This document shows, piece by piece, positions 1 to 7,362 of a stretch of 64,000 bases of DNA (position 1 is the first letter of the stretch; each line of letters starts with the position of its first letter). Source of the DNA: an uncultured Fusobacterium sp. (lineage in GTDB: Bacteria > Fusobacteriota > Fusobacteriia > Fusobacteriales > Fusobacteriaceae). The stretch spans positions 32,529 to 96,528 of the forward strand of contig UQJY01000003.1 in the NCBI GenBank assembly GCA_900541465.1, given 5' to 3'. Both the position numbers and the translations under genes were made by a program. Below the pieces are notes generated by a model, which was not told the DNA's origin, ran no database searches, and saw only the letters and a program-made list of their open reading frames with translations.

Positions 1-520
1 GATTGGGAGAAAAGCCTGTGCATTTTTCTATTCCACGGCATACACTTATAAACGAAGCAATAGATAAAAGTTTTAAAGAATCATAAAAAATATTTTTTTT
101 AAAAAGAACACTCATATATATACCAGATTCTTTTGGGGAATAGAAAACTTTTTCCATTCTCCCTCTTCCTTTTGTCTGCTCGTCAGCAATAACTATATCT
201 CCATGTTTTAATAAACTGCTGTTTAGTTTAATATATGTATTTGTTGAATCAATTTTTTCAAAACAGAAAATATTTTTTCCTAATTCTTTTCCTTTTATAT
301 TTTTTTTAATCTCATATTCAGAGAGGATATTTTTATTATCTTCTGTAAGACGATATCCTTTATTATTTATTCCCTCAATGAGATAACCTTTTTCTTTTAA
401 GGATTTTATTCCTTTCCATACAGCAGTGCGGCTTACATTTAATTTTCTGCTTAAAATTTCTCCAGAAATAAAATTATCTTTATTTTCTCTTAAAATTTCA
501 AGAATTTTATATTTTGTCAT
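1..520 (-). CDS. birA: Biotin-[acetyl-CoA-carboxylase] ligase / biotin repressor BirA, 5' part
   Basis: Reading the minus strand from the ATG at 518-520 gives 173 codons without a stop, running off the window edge. Residues 1-60 form a winged helix-turn-helix (ISGEILSRKLNVSRTAVWKGI) of the HTH_11 type. The catalytic domain follows with the family signature STN at about 92-94 and QTKGRGR at about 115-121, the biotinyl-adenylate loop. BirA joins biotin to the carboxyl-carrier lysine of biotin enzymes; versions with the N-terminal HTH also repress biotin genes. It is divergent from gdhA, and a BirA-like operator lies in the shared spacer. The C-terminal part lies outside the window. Confidence 0.92.
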   Translation of the reverse strand, partial: MTKYKILEILRENKDNFISGEILSRKLNVSRTAVWKGIKSLKEKGYLIEGINNKGYRLTEDNKNILSEYEIKKNIKGKELGKNIFCFEKIDSTNTYIKLNSSLLKHGDIVIADEQTKGRGRMEKVFYSPKESGIYMSVLFKKNIFYDSLKLLSIASFISVCRGIEKCTGFSPN

Positions 521-549
521 TTTATTATCACCAAAAATATTTTTATAAT

Positions 550-605
550 AAATGGTAGCATTCATTTTTTTTATTGACAACTTTTATTTTTTTACAGGTT
601 AACAA
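550..605 (-). promoter_or_regulatory. birA promoter overlapped by a BirA-type operator
   Basis: On the minus strand, TTGTCA (573-578) and an extended -10 TGC-TACCAT (-10 at 550-555) are 17 bp apart. The stretch 574-605 reads TTGACAACT-N14-GGTTAACAA. The right half is an exact match to the half-site I recall for BirA operators (GGTTAACAA with TTGTTAACC) and the left half matches 6 of 9. The overlap with the birA -35 suggests autoregulation. This is inference from pattern only. Confidence 0.5.
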
Positions 606-620
606 TAAAACAAAAAAATA

Positions 621-649
621 TTGACTGAAATCTCTATTTGTTGTTAAAT
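621..649 (+). promoter_or_regulatory. gdhA promoter
   Basis: TTGACT (621-626), 17 bp, TTAAAT (644-649), then a short leader with the ribosome site AAGGAGG about 8 bp before the gdhA ATG. It lies 16 bp downstream of the BirA-like operator, so cross-control of gdhA by biotin is possible but unproven. Confidence 0.5.
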
Positions 650-683
650 AAAAAAGTGAAGTAAATTTTAAGGAGGCATAATT

Positions 684-2027
684 ATGACAGCAAAAGAATA
701 TGTTGAAAAAGTTATTGAAGATGTAAAAAAAAGAGATGAATATGATGTAGAATTTATTCAGGCAGTTGAAGAAGTTCTTACAAGTCTTGTTCCTTTTATA
801 GAAAAAAATCCTCAATATATAGAAAGCAATCTTCTTGCAAGAATGTGTGAACCTGAAAGACAAATAGTTTTCAGAGTTCCTTGGGAAGATGATAATGGAA
901 ATGTGCAGGTAAACAGAGGATTCAGAGTACAATTTAACGGAGCAATCGGTCCATACAAAGGAGGACTTAGATTTCACCCTGCAGTAAAAATTGGAACAAT
1001 GAAATTCCTTGCTTTTGAACAAACTTTTAAAAACTCATTAACAGGTCTTCCAATCGGCGGAGGAAAAGGCGGAAGCGATTTCAACCCAATCGGAAAATCT
1101 GACAATGAAATAAGAAGATTCTGTGAAAGTTTTATGACAGAACTTTATCGTCATATTGGGCCTGATGTTGACGTTCCTGCAGGAGATATTGGAGTAACAG
1201 GAAAAGAAATAGGATATTTATATGGTCATTACAGAAGAATAAAAGGAGCTTTTGAAAACGGAGTTCTTACAGGAAAAAATATAAATTTCGGTGGAAGTTT
1301 AATAAGACCAGAAGCAACAGGATATGGAGTTACATATTTTGTTCAGGAAATATTAAATGATATGGGAGAAAGTATTGTAGGAAAAACTGTTGCAGTTTCT
1401 GGATATGGAAATGTTGCATGGGGAGTATGTAAAAAAGTTACTGAGCTTGGAGGAAAAGTTGTAACTATTTCTGAAAAAGACGGATATATTTATGTTCCTG
1501 AAGGACTTTCAAAAGAGCAGGTTGAATATATGCTGTATCTAAGAGCTCACACAGAACTTACACTAAAAGATTATGCTGAAAAATTTGGAATTAAATATAT
1601 AGAAGGAAGAAAACCTTGGGAGCAAAAAGTTGACATAGTTATTCCATGTGCAATTCAAAATGAATTAAATTTAGAAGATGCAAAACAAATTTTAGCAAAT
1701 GGAGTAAAAGTTGTATGTGAAGCTGCAAATATGCCATGTACTCCAGAAGCAATAGAACTTTTTGATGCAAATAAAATTCCTCATGCTCCGGGAAAAGCAG
1801 CAAATGCCGGAGGAGTTGCAGTATCTGCTCTTGAAATGAGCCAAAACAGCATGAGATATCAATGGACAGCAGAAGAGGTTGATGCAAAACTTCATCAGAT
1901 AATGAAAGGAATTTATGCAAAAGCAAAAGCAATGAGTATAGAATATAATACAACTCTTGCAGCTGGGGCAAATATTGCAGGATTTAAAAAAGTTGCTGAT
2001 GCAATGCTTGCACAGGGAATTTATTAA
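684..2027 (+). CDS. gdhA: Glutamate dehydrogenase
   Basis: 447 residues, the usual length of hexameric bacterial glutamate dehydrogenase. It interconverts glutamate with 2-oxoglutarate and ammonia in the cytoplasm. The catalytic-lysine motif PIGGGKGGSDF is at about 123-133 (Lys128), the dimerisation/N domain precedes it, and a Rossmann motif GYGNVAWG lies near 240. The start follows a strong AAGGAGG. In fusobacteria and other glutamate fermenters this enzyme opens the hydroxyglutarate pathway, which includes a biotin-dependent glutaconyl-CoA decarboxylase; that makes its pairing with birA suggestive. NAD versus NADP preference cannot be read here. Confidence 0.95.
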   Translation: MTAKEYVEKVIEDVKKRDEYDVEFIQAVEEVLTSLVPFIEKNPQYIESNLLARMCEPERQIVFRVPWEDDNGNVQVNRGFRVQFNGAIGPYKGGLRFHPAVKIGTMKFLAFEQTFKNSLTGLPIGGGKGGSDFNPIGKSDNEIRRFCESFMTELYRHIGPDVDVPAGDIGVTGKEIGYLYGHYRRIKGAFENGVLTGKNINFGGSLIRPEATGYGVTYFVQEILNDMGESIVGKTVAVSGYGNVAWGVCKKVTELGGKVVTISEKDGYIYVPEGLSKEQVEYMLYLRAHTELTLKDYAEKFGIKYIEGRKPWEQKVDIVIPCAIQNELNLEDAKQILANGVKVVCEAANMPCTPEAIELFDANKIPHAPGKAANAGGVAVSALEMSQNSMRYQWTAEEVDAKLHQIMKGIYAKAKAMSIEYNTTLAAGANIAGFKKVADAMLAQGIY

Positions 2028-2040
2028 AAAATTTTTTTAT

Positions 2041-2170
2041 TTGACATATTTATGACACAATCATCATCTATAATTAAACCATGATGAATGAGAAATCATA
2101 AATATAACCCTACCCTAAAGTTTAAAATATGTAGTCCCTATGAAAGAGAGATGAGTTATCATCTCTCTTT
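2041..2170 (+). terminator. Intergenic leader ending in a strong terminator after gdhA
   Basis: A 12-bp perfect hairpin (arms 2143-2154 AAAGAGAGATGA and 2159-2170) followed by a T-rich tract ends transcription after gdhA. Between gdhA and the hairpin is a TTGACA (2041-2046) and a TATAAT (2069-2074), but they are 22 bp apart, too far for a normal promoter. A short ATGAT/ATCAT stem and a CCCTACCC segment follow. A small RNA is possible; otherwise this is the gdhA 3' region. Confidence 0.6.
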
Positions 2171-2188
2171 TATTTTGCACGGAATATA

Positions 2189-2197
2189 TGATATAAT
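2189..2197 (+). promoter_or_regulatory. Extended -10 promoter for azlCD
   Basis: TG-A-TATAAT at 2189-2197 directly after the terminator, with only a weak -35 (TTTATT, 2169-2174). The 5' leader to the azlC ATG is about 30 nt with a GGGGGAG ribosome site. Confidence 0.45.
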
Positions 2198-2232
2198 TAA
2201 TTATTATTTTTGGGAAATAAGGGGGAGACTTT

Positions 2233-2949
2233 ATGAGTATTTCTGAAGTAAAAAAAGGTTTTAAAATGGGATTTCCTGTTGTGATAGGGTATGCCCCTGT
2301 GGCAGCTGCTTTTGGTCTTATTTGTAAATCCGGAGGATTTTCTCTTTTTGAAACGTTTGCATTTTCATTTTTTGTTTATGCAGGAGCAAGTCAGTTTATG
2401 GGAGTAAATTTAATTATGCTCGGTGTAGGACCTGTAAGTATTATTCTTACAACTTTTTTAGTAAACTTAAGACATTTTCTTATGAGTTCTGCTGTAAGTA
2501 AAAAAATAGATGAAAATTGTAAAAAATTTATTCCTGTAATTGCTTATGGTATGACAGATGAAACTTTTTCCATAGTATCTCTTACTGAGGGAAAAATAAA
2601 AGCTGAATATATTTTGACAATTGAATTTATAACTCATATGTCGTGGTATGGATTTGGTGTGTTAGGATATATTTTTGGAGAATTTCTTCCTGAGATTATG
2701 AGTATGAGTATGGGGATAGCTCTTTATGCTCTTTTCATAGCAATGATTGTTCCTCAGATGAAAAAATCAAAATATGTTGCCTGCATTGTAATTTTATCAG
2801 GAATAATTAATGCACTGGCAAAAATGATAACTTTCCTTCCTAAAGGGTGGAGCATAATAATTGCAATAATTGTTACATCTTTTGCAGGAAGTTTTTTACT
2901 TGAGAAATCAGAAGACTTAAAAGAGGAGGAAAATAAAGATGAAATTTAA
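2233..2949 (+). CDS. azlC: AzlC family branched-chain amino acid exporter, large subunit
   Basis: 238 residues with about six to seven hydrophobic segments. The N-terminal half has the AzlC features GFPVVIGYAPVAAAFGL and FVYAGASQFM and the central NLRHFLMSSA. AzlC with AzlD forms an inner-membrane exporter of branched-chain amino acids (in Bacillus, 4-azaleucine resistance). The start follows GGGGGAG. The gene overlaps azlD by 11 bp, so translation is probably coupled. Export of excess valine or leucine fits an amino-acid fermenter; the substrate here is inferred from family. Confidence 0.9.
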   Translation: MSISEVKKGFKMGFPVVIGYAPVAAAFGLICKSGGFSLFETFAFSFFVYAGASQFMGVNLIMLGVGPVSIILTTFLVNLRHFLMSSAVSKKIDENCKKFIPVIAYGMTDETFSIVSLTEGKIKAEYILTIEFITHMSWYGFGVLGYIFGEFLPEIMSMSMGIALYALFIAMIVPQMKKSKYVACIVILSGIINALAKMITFLPKGWSIIIAIIVTSFAGSFLLEKSEDLKEEENKDEI

Positions 2950-3262
2950 TGTAAATATACTTTATATAATAGCAGGAATGACAGCTGTAACTTATCTGCC
3001 GAGACTTCTTCCTTTTTATATTTTTTCAAAAATAAATCTTTCAAAAAGAATGATGTTGTTTTTAAAATGTATCCCTTATTCAGCATTGGGGGCTTTAATA
3101 TTTCCTGATGTGCTTAGTTCTGTGCCGTTTATTTATATTTCAATATTTGGAACGGCTGCTGCTGTAATACTTGCTTATAAATTTGAAAATATGATAATCA
3201 CTGTGGCAGGAGCTGTTTTTACAGTGTATGCTTCTCTTATGATTTTTTCAAATCATCTATAG
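2939..3262 (+). CDS. azlD: AzlD family branched-chain amino acid exporter, small subunit
   Basis: 107 residues, about four membrane segments, with the AzlD-like TYLPRLLPFY near residue 19-28 and AVTYLPR motif. It pairs with the overlapping azlC to form a two-component exporter. The ATG sits inside the end of azlC, preceded by GAGGAG at 2925-2932. Size and order are the standard azlC-azlD arrangement. Confidence 0.88.
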   Translation: MKFNVNILYIIAGMTAVTYLPRLLPFYIFSKINLSKRMMLFLKCIPYSALGALIFPDVLSSVPFIYISIFGTAAAVILAYKFENMIITVAGAVFTVYASLMIFSNHL

Positions 3263-3310
3263 GTGTTAAAATTTAAAATTATAAATAAAAAATTAATATA
3301 TGGAGAAAAA

Positions 3311-3541
3311 ATGAAAAAAAATAATTTTTGGAAAACATGGTTTAAATTTGTAGGACTTTTGGTAATAATATTTTTAGTGTGGCTTGCACTTGTTTTTCTT
3401 TGTGAAAGACTTTTTGGAAAAACATTTGAAAAATTTAAATTTGTTCACTATTTTGTTCTTTTGGTTGTAATTCTTAAAGCAAAAAAATGGTTTTTAAAAG
3501 AAATTGATTACCAAAAAGAAGATAAAGAAAAAAATATGTAA
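3311..3541 (+). CDS. Small membrane protein of unknown function
   Basis: The reading frame is open from 3263, but the ATG at 3311 is preferred because GGAG lies 6 bp upstream; this gives 76 residues. The protein has two hydrophobic segments (about 10-32 and 44-55) and a lysine/glutamate-rich tail. It follows azlD by 48 bp and ends just before the operon terminator, so it is probably cotranscribed. I do not recognise a family. Confidence 0.6.
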   Translation: MKKNNFWKTWFKFVGLLVIIFLVWLALVFLCERLFGKTFEKFKFVHYFVLLVVILKAKKWFLKEIDYQKEDKEKNM

Positions 3542-3550
3542 TTATTATAC

Positions 3551-3584
3551 AAAAAGCGGTTAAAAAAATAGCCGCTTTTTTTTT
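3551..3584 (+). terminator. Terminator of the azlCD operon
   Basis: A 10-bp stem (AAAAAGCGGT 3551-3560 with GCCGCTTTTT 3571-3580) followed by a T run. Confidence 0.88.
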
Positions 3585-3624
3585 ATGAAAAAATTAAATA
3601 TTACGTTCTAAATACAAAAAGTTA

Positions 3625-3655
3625 TTGACCTCTGAGCAACTCAGAGGTTTAGAAT
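3625..3655 (+). promoter_or_regulatory. MerR-type dyad promoter, copy 1 (upstream of the regulator)
   Basis: -35 TTGACC (3625-3630), a 19-bp spacer, -10 TAGAAT (3650-3655). The spacer region carries the perfect inverted repeat ACCTCTGAG-N3-CTCAGAGGT (3628-3648). An overlong spacer with a dyad between -35 and -10 is the hallmark of promoters activated by MerR-family proteins, and a MerR-family gene follows at 3805. Confidence 0.85.
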
Positions 3656-3661
3656 GAAAAT

Positions 3662-3740
3662 ATATTAAAATGCTAACTTTAATATAAGATTTTCTCAAAA
3701 GACTCTATCAGACTTCTCACCTGTATAGAGTCTTTTCCTT
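3662..3740 (+). ncRNA. Candidate leader or small RNA ending in a hairpin before the MerR gene
   Basis: A transcript from the dyad promoter would meet a perfect 12-bp stem (AAAAGACTCTAT 3697-3708 with 3725-3736) followed by CCTTTATA, a weak T tract. It may be an attenuator in the regulator's leader or the end of a roughly 75-nt small RNA. The 16-nt loop contains TTCTCACCT, which could pair with AGGTGAGAA-like ribosome sites. No coding frame is apparent. Confidence 0.4.
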
Positions 3741-3804
3741 TATACAGAAATTTTATCATTAAGGAGGAAGTATATAAATATTTTCATTTGTATACACGAA
3801 TATT

Positions 3805-4662
3805 ATGAAAGAAAATAGAAATGAACTTTTGACAGTGGGAGAAATTGCTGAAATATTAGGGGTCAATAAAAACACAATTCTTCATTATGACCGTAAAGGG
3901 CTTATCAGTTCAATAAGAAGTGACAACAATTACAGATATTATTATAAAAGTCAGATTAATTCTCTGAGGGAAATTTTAAGTCTGAGAAAAATAGGATTTT
4001 CCATTGAAAAAGTGAAAAAAATAAAAAATTATGTTTCAAACCATGACTATAATCTGATTTTTGATATGATAGAACAAAAAGAAGAGGAGTATAAAAAAGA
4101 GATAGAGAATATTGAAAGAAACAGAAAAATTCTTGAGAGCTACAAAAGATATATGGAGTATGAAAATAATTTTTTTTCGGCAGGGAAAAGGAGAGAAGAG
4201 GGGATTTTTGACATTCAAAATTTTTCTGAAGAAAAATATACAGTTTTTGATTTGGGCAGAGGAGAAAAAGAAAAAAATACAGAGAAATATATAATCAGAG
4301 AATTAAAAAAATATAACTGTAGTGGAAATATTTTAAAAAAATATTTTTTCGGCTATATAATTTCTCAAAAAAATTATTTGAATTTTGACTATAATTATTC
4401 AAAATTTTTTTTGAAAAATGATGTTGAACTGTGTCGGGATAAGTACATTTTTAAAAAAGGAAGTTATGCTGTTTTTTATATAAAGGCTGAAAAATTTGGA
4501 AAGAATATTTTTGAAAAATTTTTTGAAAAAATAAAAGAGAACGGATATAAAACAGAAGGAGATATGTTTATAGAAAATGTTTCTATTTTTGACAGAACAG
4601 CTGAAGAGGAAGATGAAATAATTATTTTAAAAATTATGGTAAAATCCTTGACCTCTGAGTAG
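3805..4662 (+). CDS. MerR family transcriptional regulator with GyrI/BmrR-like ligand domain
   Basis: 285 residues. Residues 8-75 are a MerR winged helix-turn-helix (LLTVGEIAEILGVNKNTILHYD, then the wing and RKIGFSIEKVKKI). A helical dimerisation segment follows at about 85-120. Residues about 165-285 resemble the ligand-binding domain of multidrug-sensing MerR proteins (GSYAVFYIKAE, ENGYKTEGDMF, DEIIILKIMVKS). The ATG has no good ribosome site nearby; a strong AAGGAGG at 3761 lies 37 bp upstream with no usable start behind it. The last five codons and stop form half of the next dyad promoter. It likely activates itself and the porin; the ligand is unknown. Confidence 0.88.
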   Translation: MKENRNELLTVGEIAEILGVNKNTILHYDRKGLISSIRSDNNYRYYYKSQINSLREILSLRKIGFSIEKVKKIKNYVSNHDYNLIFDMIEQKEEEYKKEIENIERNRKILESYKRYMEYENNFFSAGKRREEGIFDIQNFSEEKYTVFDLGRGEKEKNTEKYIIRELKKYNCSGNILKKYFFGYIISQKNYLNFDYNYSKFFLKNDVELCRDKYIFKKGSYAVFYIKAEKFGKNIFEKFFEKIKENGYKTEGDMFIENVSIFDRTAEEEDEIIILKIMVKSLTSE

Positions 4663-4678
4663 CTCAGAGGTTTAGAAT
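4648..4678 (+). promoter_or_regulatory. MerR-type dyad promoter, copy 2 (drives the porin)
   Basis: -35 TTGACC (4648-4653), a 19-bp spacer, -10 TAGAAT (4673-4678), with the dyad ACCTCTGAG-N3-CTCAGAGGT at 4651-4671. It matches copy 1 except in the 3-base centre. The regulator's TAG stop (4660-4662) forms that centre. A leader of about 95 nt with a 9-bp hairpin (4700-4732) follows before the porin. Confidence 0.85.
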
Positions 4679-4778
4679 AAGGCTATCTGAGGGAAGTTGA
4701 ATATTATTTTTCTTATTACTTTTAATAATATTCTTGAGAAAGCTTTCCTGAGAAAAATTTTTGAGGGAGGATTTTATT

Positions 4779-5768
4779 ATGAAAAAATTAGCACTTTTAT
4801 TAGGAGCATTATCTCTTGTATCTTCAGTTGCTTATGCCAAAGAAGTTGTACCTGCAGTGGAAGAAGTTGTAGTTGTTGAAGAAGCAGTACCAGTTGCAGC
4901 AGCACCTGCATTAACAGTTACTTATTTTGGACAAGGATTAGAAGTAGATAATACTTCTGGAAGCAACAGTGAAGGAAATGTAGGAACTACTCATTTCTCT
5001 AACTCAGTTGGATTAGCATATGATGACTGGACATTTGATTTAATGGCAAGAAAATCTTGGGACATAGATACAGATGAAGGAACACATTCTACTGGAGCAT
5101 TCAGAATAGATTTAGATGCTTGGAAAAAAGTAAACGATAATCTATCTGTTGGAGCTAGATGGAGACAAGAAAAATCTATGGACAGATACTACTTAAGAAC
5201 TAAATATAACTATGGAATGTTCTCAGGAAACATTGATGTAGCTTATCAATCTAGTAATGATACAGTAGGAAGAACTGCAAATGGACCAAGAGATGGATAT
5301 TATGTTGAAGGTACTCCAGTTGCAGTAACAGTTGGACCAGTAACTTTAGGATACTATTTCAAAACTGAATCTAATATAGTAACAGGAAGTGAACCAAGTA
5401 CAGAAGCAGGAATTGATCATTGGTACAGACATCAATTAAGAGCATCTATGCCAATATACCAAGGTGAAAAATTAAACGTTGGTGTTCAATATGCTTGGGA
5501 ATTTGCTAATGATATAGAAACTGATGGAAAAGATGCAGATACTTATACTTTAAAACATGATAACAACTCTCATATTTTATGGTTAAATGCTTCTTATGCT
5601 GTAACAGAAAACTTAACAGTTTCTGGATACTATGAATATGATATGTTTGAATGGGAAAAAGAAGGAAATGGAAAAACTTATGTAGATAACGGAGGAAATG
5701 CAACAGGTTCTAAAGATTCTGACAAATACTACGGAGAATTCTACATTGGATGGACTTATACATTCTAG
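4779..5768 (+). CDS. FomA-like outer membrane porin
   Basis: 329 residues from the ATG at 4779, chosen because GAGGGAGG sits 8 bp upstream; an earlier TTG at 4761 would destroy the signal peptide. Residues 1-20 are a Sec signal (MKKLALLLG...SSVAYA/KEV). A Val/Glu/Pro-rich linker follows, then alternating aromatic beta strands (YYFKTES, HWYRHQLRA, YGEFYIGWTYTF). The final phenylalanine is the outer-membrane barrel signature. The signal and linker resemble the major fusobacterial porin FomA. Expression is predicted to depend on the MerR-type promoter, unlike a constitutive major porin. Substrate unknown. Confidence 0.85.
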   Translation: MKKLALLLGALSLVSSVAYAKEVVPAVEEVVVVEEAVPVAAAPALTVTYFGQGLEVDNTSGSNSEGNVGTTHFSNSVGLAYDDWTFDLMARKSWDIDTDEGTHSTGAFRIDLDAWKKVNDNLSVGARWRQEKSMDRYYLRTKYNYGMFSGNIDVAYQSSNDTVGRTANGPRDGYYVEGTPVAVTVGPVTLGYYFKTESNIVTGSEPSTEAGIDHWYRHQLRASMPIYQGEKLNVGVQYAWEFANDIETDGKDADTYTLKHDNNSHILWLNASYAVTENLTVSGYYEYDMFEWEKEGNGKTYVDNGGNATGSKDSDKYYGEFYIGWTYTF

Positions 5769-5797
5769 TCTAAGCTAATAGATTAAAAAATTAATAA

Positions 5798-5835
5798 AAT
5801 TTTTCAGAGAGACTTTCGGGTCTCTCTTTTTGTAT
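5798..5835 (+). repeat. Terminator repeat, left copy
   Basis: The porin terminator (stem AGAGAGAC 5806-5813 with 5820-5827, then T run) lies in a 38-bp unit that recurs at 8063-8101. The first 21 bp are identical in both copies; overall there is one substitution and one extra T. The two copies bracket the sRNA candidate and the defence cassette. Confidence 0.85.
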
Positions 5836-5858
5836 CTTGTTTTTACAAATAAAAAATA

Positions 5859-5958
5859 TTGAAAAATAAAATAAAATGAGATATTATAAGAATAATTAAA
5901 GATATTCAAAGACGATTTCAAGAAGAAAAAAAGGTTATCTCGCCAATAGCCTTTTTTT
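5859..5958 (+). ncRNA. Candidate small RNA with its own promoter and terminator
   Basis: The 326-bp gap 5769-6094 holds a compact transcription unit. TTGAAA (5859-5864), 17 bp, TATTAT (5882-5887) is a near-consensus promoter. A terminator hairpin follows at 5930-5954 (AAAGGTTAT / ATAGCCTTT) with a T7 run. The predicted transcript is about 65 nt from near 5894. It has no ATG, so a protein is unlikely. Function unknown. Confidence 0.5.
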
Positions 5959-6044
5959 ATTTTTTGTTTTTTGTAAAATTTCAAGTTAATTTTTAATAAA
6001 AAAACAGAAATTGAATTTTAAAATAATAAAAGTAGAAAAAATAA

Positions 6045-6073
6045 TGGAAAATTTAAAATAAGAATGCTATAAT
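6045..6073 (+). promoter_or_regulatory. Promoter of the AAA15/RloB cassette
   Basis: TGGAAA (6045-6050), 17 bp, extended -10 TGC-TATAAT (TATAAT at 6068-6073), then GAGAGGTG as ribosome site before the ATG at 6095. Confidence 0.6.
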
Positions 6074-6094
6074 TTTAATGAAGAGAGGTGAAAA

Positions 6095-7354
6095 ATGTTA
6101 AAAGAATTTAAAGTTAAAAATTTCAAATCATTTAAAGATGAACAAATTTTTTCTTTGGAAGCAATGAACAGGCAAGAACCCAATTTGGATTATTTTAATA
6201 TAGCTCAAATAGGAGGTCAAAGAATATTAAAATCAGCAGCAATTTATGGACATAATTCTTATGGAAAATCTAACCTTTTTAAAGCTGTAGGAAAGATGCT
6301 TCAGATAATAAAATTATGTATTAATTCTGATTATATAATAGAAGTTGATAATTTTAAATTGGATAATTTTAGCATGAATGAGCCTACTATGTTTGAAATT
6401 ACATTTGTTCAAGATGAAATTACTTACAGATATGGATTTGAAATCTTAAAAAACTTAGTAACAAAAGAATGGCTTTATAAAACTAAAAAAAGAGAAGTTA
6501 AAATATTTGAGAGAAAAAATCAAAAAAATAATTCCATAGAATTAAGTTCAAAATATAAAAAAATAGAAAAATATAAAGAATTTACAAAAGAAAGTGAACT
6601 TTTCTTATCTTCAATGGAAAAAAACAATATTTCAGGAGAGATAAGAGATGTTTATAATTTTTTGGTAAGTAATATAAAAGTATTTTCGGCAGAAGATATG
6701 GTCAGCACAATAACTTCAGAAATGGTAATGAATAAGATAGTATCTTTGTCTCAAATAATATCGGCATTAAAAAGTGCTGATTTAGGAATAAGTAATTTAG
6801 AAATAAAAAAAGAGGAACAAAATTTGGAAGAAGTTCCTGAATTTATAAAATCTATTGTAAAATTTGGAGTAAAAGATAAAATTTCAGATGGAAAAATCTA
6901 TAGTACATGTGAGAATATAAAACATAATATATTTTCAAAAGATGGAAAAAATATAGGAGAAATTAACTTTGAATTAAATGAAAATGAATCTGAGGGAACA
7001 AAGAAATTGTATTCTGTAATTGGACCTATATTAAATTCAATTGATAAAGGGCAGGTTCTTTTTATTGACGAGCTGGATTCCAAACTTCATCATTTTATAG
7101 TAAAATATATAATTGAATTATTTAATAACAATGATATAAATTTAAAAAATGCACAGCTGATATTCAATACTCATGATTTTTATCTTTTTAAAGAAGAAAT
7201 TTTTAGAAGAGACCAAATATATTTTGTTGACAAGGATAGTCAGGGAAGAAGCAATCTTTATTCTTTAGGGGATTTTAAAGGAATAGACAAAAAAACAAAT
7301 CTGCTTGCTCATTACCTTTTAGGACATTTTGGGGCAGTAGGAAATATTAATTAG
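6095..7354 (+). CDS. AAA15 family ATPase (COG1106, RloA/AbiLi-like)
   Basis: 419 residues. The N terminus LKEFKVKNFKSFKDE and the Walker A GHNSYGKSN (about 52-60) are typical of SMC-like AAA15 ATPases. The Walker B LFIDELDSKLHH is near 320-331, followed by the H-motif region LIFNTHDFYLF. The middle is Lys/Glu-rich, predicted coiled coil. Such ATPases partner with TOPRIM-type effectors in defence systems (OLD, PARIS, AbiL). Here the partner is the RloB gene 8 bp downstream. The exact system name is inference. Its predicted role is sensing phage and releasing or activating the partner. Confidence 0.85.
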   Translation: MLKEFKVKNFKSFKDEQIFSLEAMNRQEPNLDYFNIAQIGGQRILKSAAIYGHNSYGKSNLFKAVGKMLQIIKLCINSDYIIEVDNFKLDNFSMNEPTMFEITFVQDEITYRYGFEILKNLVTKEWLYKTKKREVKIFERKNQKNNSIELSSKYKKIEKYKEFTKESELFLSSMEKNNISGEIRDVYNFLVSNIKVFSAEDMVSTITSEMVMNKIVSLSQIISALKSADLGISNLEIKKEEQNLEEVPEFIKSIVKFGVKDKISDGKIYSTCENIKHNIFSKDGKNIGEINFELNENESEGTKKLYSVIGPILNSIDKGQVLFIDELDSKLHHFIVKYIIELFNNNDINLKNAQLIFNTHDFYLFKEEIFRRDQIYFVDKDSQGRSNLYSLGDFKGIDKKTNLLAHYLLGHFGAVGNIN

Positions 7355-7362
7355 GTATTTTT

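Noticed and set aside
543..1022. 159-codon minus-strand open frame
   Set aside because: It lies across the birA-gdhA spacer and the 5' half of gdhA; composition is Phe/Tyr-rich antisense noise.
2041..2074. TTGACA and TATAAT as an sRNA promoter
   Set aside because: Spacer is 22 bp, outside normal sigma-70 limits.
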